Assembly: GCA_002397275.1 (NCBI GenBank)
Contig: DHAA01000113.1
Span: 69,750-76,966 of the forward strand
Origin: Thermacetogenium sp. UBA4966
GTDB lineage: Bacteria > Bacillota > DSM-12270 > Thermacetogeniales > Thermacetogeniaceae
Length of the DNA: 7,217 nucleotides
Reading direction: 5' to 3'
The notes beneath the pieces are model-generated. The model was not told the DNA's origin, searched no databases, and was given only the letters and a program-made list of their open reading frames with translations. Each line of letters starts with the position of its first letter. Position 1 is the stretch's first letter. This document shows positions 5,394-7,217 of the stretch, in pieces. Made by a program: the position numbers and the translations under genes.

Positions 5394-6747
5394 AAATGCG
5401 GGGATAGGACTGGTCCAGCCATTGCTGTTCCAGCAGAGTATCGATCTGCGCTCCGCTGAGATTCATCTTTACCAGTGTGTTATTAAAGGGCTGTACGGTG
5501 TATAGGTCTCCCCAGGTCGCTTCTCCTGCTGTGAGATTCGCCCTGATGCCTCCCGGATTCATAAAAGCAAGCTCACTGCCCATTTTCCACCTCTGGGCAT
5601 CGGCGATTAAATTGCCCAGAGCGCTTTCCCCCGCATGATTCTGGTCCTTTGTCAAATCATAAGCGGCCGTTCCCACCACCTGATTGCTGATGGGCGCCGC
5701 CAGTTCACGATACTGATTCACCAGTGCGGCCACCGTGCTGTCGGCAGGGGTGCCCGCCTCATGATAAGTATCGACAATGCGGGCGCTTTTTGCTGACACA
5801 TCTTTGGTCTGGCGGTCGATGGTCAGATCGATATCGGCGAAAGCGGTGCCGTTGGAGTATGCCTGCGTGACAATTTTTCCGTTGATGGCGCCCCAGAAGC
5901 CGGTGTGGGTGTGCCCGCTGACCACGACATCCACTTCGTCGTCGATGGCGTTGACAATATCGACAATCGGGCCGGAGATCGTCCCGCCCTGGCGGTCCCC
6001 CTCGCCCCCCTGGTGCAGAAGGACGATGATGGTTTCCACGCCCTGCGTTTTGAGTTCGCCCACATATGTGTTGACCGAGTCTGCCGTATCGAGAAAATCA
6101 AGGGAGGCGACGCCGGAAGGCACAACGATGGTAGGGGTTTCTTCCAGCGCGGCCCCGATAAAGCCAACCTTAATACCGTCTATTTCGCTGACCGCGTAGG
6201 GAGAGAATACGGTCTGCCCGGTTTGCTTATCAACGACGTTGGCGCACAGATACTCCGTGGATGCCCTGGGCCAACTGCCGGTGTATGGCTCTGTCTGCGG
6301 GTGGGGGCCTCCGTTCTGCAGACGCAGAAGCTCCTCTATTCCTTCGTCAAATTCATGGTTCCCCGGGCATCCGTAAGTGAAACCGGCCTCGCCCAAAATT
6401 TTCAGGGTAGGCTCGTCCTGCAACAGGGCGGAGATGGGATGGCTGGCCCCGATTGCATCGCCGGCGTGCACCCGCAGGGTGTGGGCGCCCTCCGCCGCAT
6501 CCTCTTCCCACTTGTTTAAATAGCCGGCTAAAACCGCCGCCCCGCCAATCGGTTTGTCGTTTAAGGTTTTTGATTCCAGAGTGCCGTGGAAGTCGTTAAT
6601 GGCCAGTATCTGCAGCTGGAGATCCTGTTCGCCGTCCGCCAGCACGGCCGACGGATTGAGAAAGGTAAGACAGCAACAAAGCAACACGAGATAAGCAAAG
6701 GCGGTAAAGAGTTTACTTTTTCTCTTAGTCAAAAACAAAGTAAGCAC
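5311..6747 (-). CDS. N-terminal piece: secreted UshA/5'-nucleotidase-type phosphatase
   Basis: This 478-codon frame has a basic start (TKRKSK), a hydrophobic core with CCC (24-26) and a cleavage-like AVLADG, so it is exported. Metallophosphatase motifs are complete: NDFHG (51-55), AGD (95-97), GNHEFD (129-134), a single His at 245 and GHTH (278-281). The 5'-nucleotidase C-terminal domain follows with ESALGNLIADA (374-384), NPGGIRANL (397-405) and FNNTLVKMNLSG (421-432). After residue 451 the reading turns to non-family sequence (GIRPELYLGSR...) and stops at 5311, because of one extra base in the A5 run at 5392-5396. As given, this secreted piece lacks the rest of the nucleotide-binding domain (SFLADGGDNFTVL, which lies in the next frame) and the cell-wall anchor. 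The GTG at 6747 overlaps the ribosome site; TTG 6738 is the better start. Confidence 0.9.
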   Translation of the reverse strand: MLTLFLTKRKSKLFTAFAYLVLLCCCLTFLNPSAVLADGEQDLQLQILAINDFHGTLESKTLNDKPIGGAAVLAGYLNKWEEDAAEGAHTLRVHAGDAIGASHPISALLQDEPTLKILGEAGFTYGCPGNHEFDEGIEELLRLQNGGPHPQTEPYTGSWPRASTEYLCANVVDKQTGQTVFSPYAVSEIDGIKVGFIGAALEETPTIVVPSGVASLDFLDTADSVNTYVGELKTQGVETIIVLLHQGGEGDRQGGTISGPIVDIVNAIDDEVDVVVSGHTHTGFWGAINGKIVTQAYSNGTAFADIDLTIDRQTKDVSAKSARIVDTYHEAGTPADSTVAALVNQYRELAAPISNQVVGTAAYDLTKDQNHAGESALGNLIADAQRWKMGSELAFMNPGGIRANLTAGEATWGDLYTVQPFNNTLVKMNLSGAQIDTLLEQQWLDQSYPRIFAGIRPELYLGSRQGGRRTGGSGRYPY

Positions 6748-6750
6748 CTC
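6745..6750 (-). promoter_or_regulatory. Ribosome site GAGGTG that favours a TTG start
   Basis: GAGGTG (6750-6745) contains the GTG that begins the longest frame (6747) and so cannot serve it. It stands six bases before TTG at 6738, a normal spacing. The protein then starts three residues later than the longest frame, with the same signal peptide. Confidence 0.5.
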
Positions 6751-6766
6751 GCTTTCAGATTTTATT

Positions 6767-6795
6767 AATATAGCGTTATCTAACTTCTCTTTACA
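6767..6795 (-). promoter_or_regulatory. Candidate promoter of the surface phosphoesterase gene
   Basis: Minus-strand TATATT (6772-6767, five of six to TATAAT) has TGTAAA (6795-6790, three of six to TTGACA) 17 bases upstream. Transcription would start near 6760, about ten bases before the ribosome site. The weak -35 suggests activator dependence or simply a poor call. Confidence 0.3.
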
Positions 6796-6867
6796 TCGAT
6801 CACCCCTTCCGGAAAAGGATTCTGTTCCCTAACGATGAGGCGCACAGCAGCTGAAACCTAACCAATT

Positions 6868-6884
6868 ATGTTAAAAGATAACAT
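6868..6884. promoter_or_regulatory. 17-bp palindrome upstream of the phosphoesterase gene
   Basis: ATGTTA and TAACAT are perfect inverted arms around AAAGA. The site lies about 75 bases upstream of the candidate -35. The 6-5-6 layout equals that of the palindrome at 2005-2021, although the arm sequence differs. It could be an operator; no regulator can be named from the sequence. Confidence 0.3.
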
Positions 6885-6945
6885 GATATTTTTAACGCGC
6901 TATTAACCTCAGACTAAAGTTAGGATAAAAGAGGGAGAAGACAGA

Positions 6946-6999
6946 CCGGAGGGGGTTGGCGGGATACTTGGAATCCGGTGGGGATGGGGAGAGGGGCAG
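6946..6999 (+). repeat. G-rich tract beyond the terminator (copy 2)
   Basis: The plus strand carries GGGGG, GGG and then three close GGGG runs (6980-6996). It aligns with the tract at 2164-2235 (shared CCGG, TTGG and GGGG spacing), at the same distance class beyond a copied terminator. The minus-strand transcript is C/U-rich and G-poor here. Confidence 0.45.
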
Positions 7000-7025
7000 T
7001 AAAGAATGAGGATGCAAAAAGAGGC

Positions 7026-7064
7026 AAAAAAAGAGGCAATCCGTGAGAGCGGCGGATTGCCCCT
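7026..7064 (-). terminator. Rho-independent terminator of the upstream surface-protein gene
   Basis: The stem has arms AGGGGCAATCCG and CGGATTGCCTC (7064-7053 and 7043-7033, one G-U-type change) with a nine-base loop and seven T on the minus strand. It is nearly identical to the terminator at 2280-2318 and starts 31 bases past the stop codon at 7095. Confidence 0.9.
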
Positions 7065-7094
7065 GATCTTAATTAGGATATTTTATACAGCATT

Positions 7095-7217
7095 TTATAT
7101 CGAGCGTCTTTTCCTCATCAGCAGATAGGCAGCTCCTATTATTCCCGCGCCGCAGATGAGGGACCAAATGGCCATGGATGCTCTGTCACCGGTAGCGGTA
7201 TCTTGTGTTTTCTCTTT
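7095..7217 (-). CDS. C-terminal end of another sorting-signal surface protein (5' part outside window)
   Basis: The frame is open from the right edge to TAA at 7097-7095, giving 40 residues: KEKTQD, then TATGDRASMAIWSLICGAG, a hydrophobic helix and MRKRRSI. It aligns residue for residue with the tail of the phosphoesterase protein (ATGDRSSMAIWSLICGAG...RKKHTT), with further DNA similarity down through the terminator. It is therefore the anchor of a neighbouring surface protein in the same orientation, probably sorted by the same enzyme. Its main function lies outside the window and cannot be told. The motif reads DTATGD, lacking both Leu and Pro of classical LPXTG. Confidence 0.85.
   Translation of the reverse strand, partial: KEKTQDTATGDRASMAIWSLICGAGIIGAAYLLMRKRRSI

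Larger units (their letters stand above)
2365..6747 (-). pseudogene. Giant surface 5'-nucleotidase / metallophosphoesterase gene, broken by two cancelling frameshifts
   Basis: Read through, it encodes about 1460 residues (numbered from GTG 6747). Order: signal peptide (1-38), 5'-nucleotidase metallophosphatase (45-330), 5'-nucleotidase C-terminal domain (355-510), second calcineurin-like phosphatase (548-796), Ig-like segment (818-907), two OB-like domains (911-1001, 1011-1096), two FIVAR-like repeats (1096-1247), pre-anchor beta domain (1250-1406), GPATGD sorting signal (1426-1431), membrane helix and RKKHTT tail. One extra base in A5 at 5392-5396 and one missing base at 3167-3168 divide it into three frames. 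Correcting both restores canonical family sequence (PRILQVSGL; DSYKNASDYRDAQ). All metal-binding motifs are intact and no other stop is seen, so recent inactivation or sequencing error are both possible. The expected role is release of phosphate and nucleosides from nucleotides at the cell surface, as in YhcR/UshA relatives. Confidence 0.85.

Noticed and set aside
5385..5400. Programmed -1 ribosomal frameshift
   Set aside because: The shift needed is +1, the five-T run is short, and no stimulatory structure or rare-codon stall is evident.
5823..6519. Long plus- and minus-strand frames within the 5'-nucleotidase region
   Set aside because: They are other-frame readings of a segment whose correct frame has complete family motifs.
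6860..6915. Pho-box reading of repeated TTA/TTAACA motifs before the phosphoesterase gene
   Set aside because: The motifs are spaced 14, 7 and 13 bases apart rather than at the regular 11-base period of PhoP direct repeats, so phosphate control is attractive but not supported.

Overview
The window looks like part of a Bacillota (Firmicutes) genome, probably an anaerobic clostridial or Negativicutes-type organism. The evidence is AGGAGG-type ribosome sites, rho-independent terminators with long U-tracts, and secreted proteins ending in a TG-type sorting signal, hydrophobic helix and basic tail. All supportable genes are on the minus strand. The taxonomic call is an inference from gene style, not from a marker gene.

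Layout, in transcription order (right to left). (1) 7217-7095: the last 40 codons of a surface protein carrying a TATGD sorting signal, followed by a terminator (7064-7026). (2) 6747-2365: one very large surface-protein gene of about 1460 codons. It encodes a signal peptide, a 5'-nucleotidase, a second calcineurin-like phosphoesterase, an Ig-like segment, two OB-like domains, two FIVAR-like helical repeats, a pre-anchor beta domain and a GPATGD sorting signal. As given, it is broken by two single-base frameshifts, near 5392-5396 (one extra base) and near 3167-3168 (one missing base). They cancel, so the beginning and end share one frame and the middle 2.2 kb is in another. It ends in a terminator (2318-2280) that is a near copy of the one after gene 1. 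(3) 2279-1391: about 890 bases without a convincing protein gene. This stretch holds a 17-bp palindrome, a cluster of hairpins including one capped by a GAAA tetraloop, two tandem terminator hairpins of the same design, a near-perfect three-way junction, a candidate promoter and a long leader. (4) 1390-1: a secreted protein that runs off the left edge, with a sulfite-oxidase/molybdopterin-like N-terminal domain followed by a group-2 bacterial Ig-like domain.

Working together: genes 1 and 2 look like sortase-type surface proteins, and gene 2 resembles the YhcR/UshA style of extracellular nucleotide and nucleic-acid phosphate scavenging. Their 3' ends (anchor codons, terminator and the G-rich tract beyond) are clearly duplicated copies. 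The most unusual parts are the doubly frameshifted giant phosphoesterase and the structured, terminator-bearing RNA region upstream of the molybdopterin-like gene. I found no CRISPR array, tRNA, rRNA or transposase gene.
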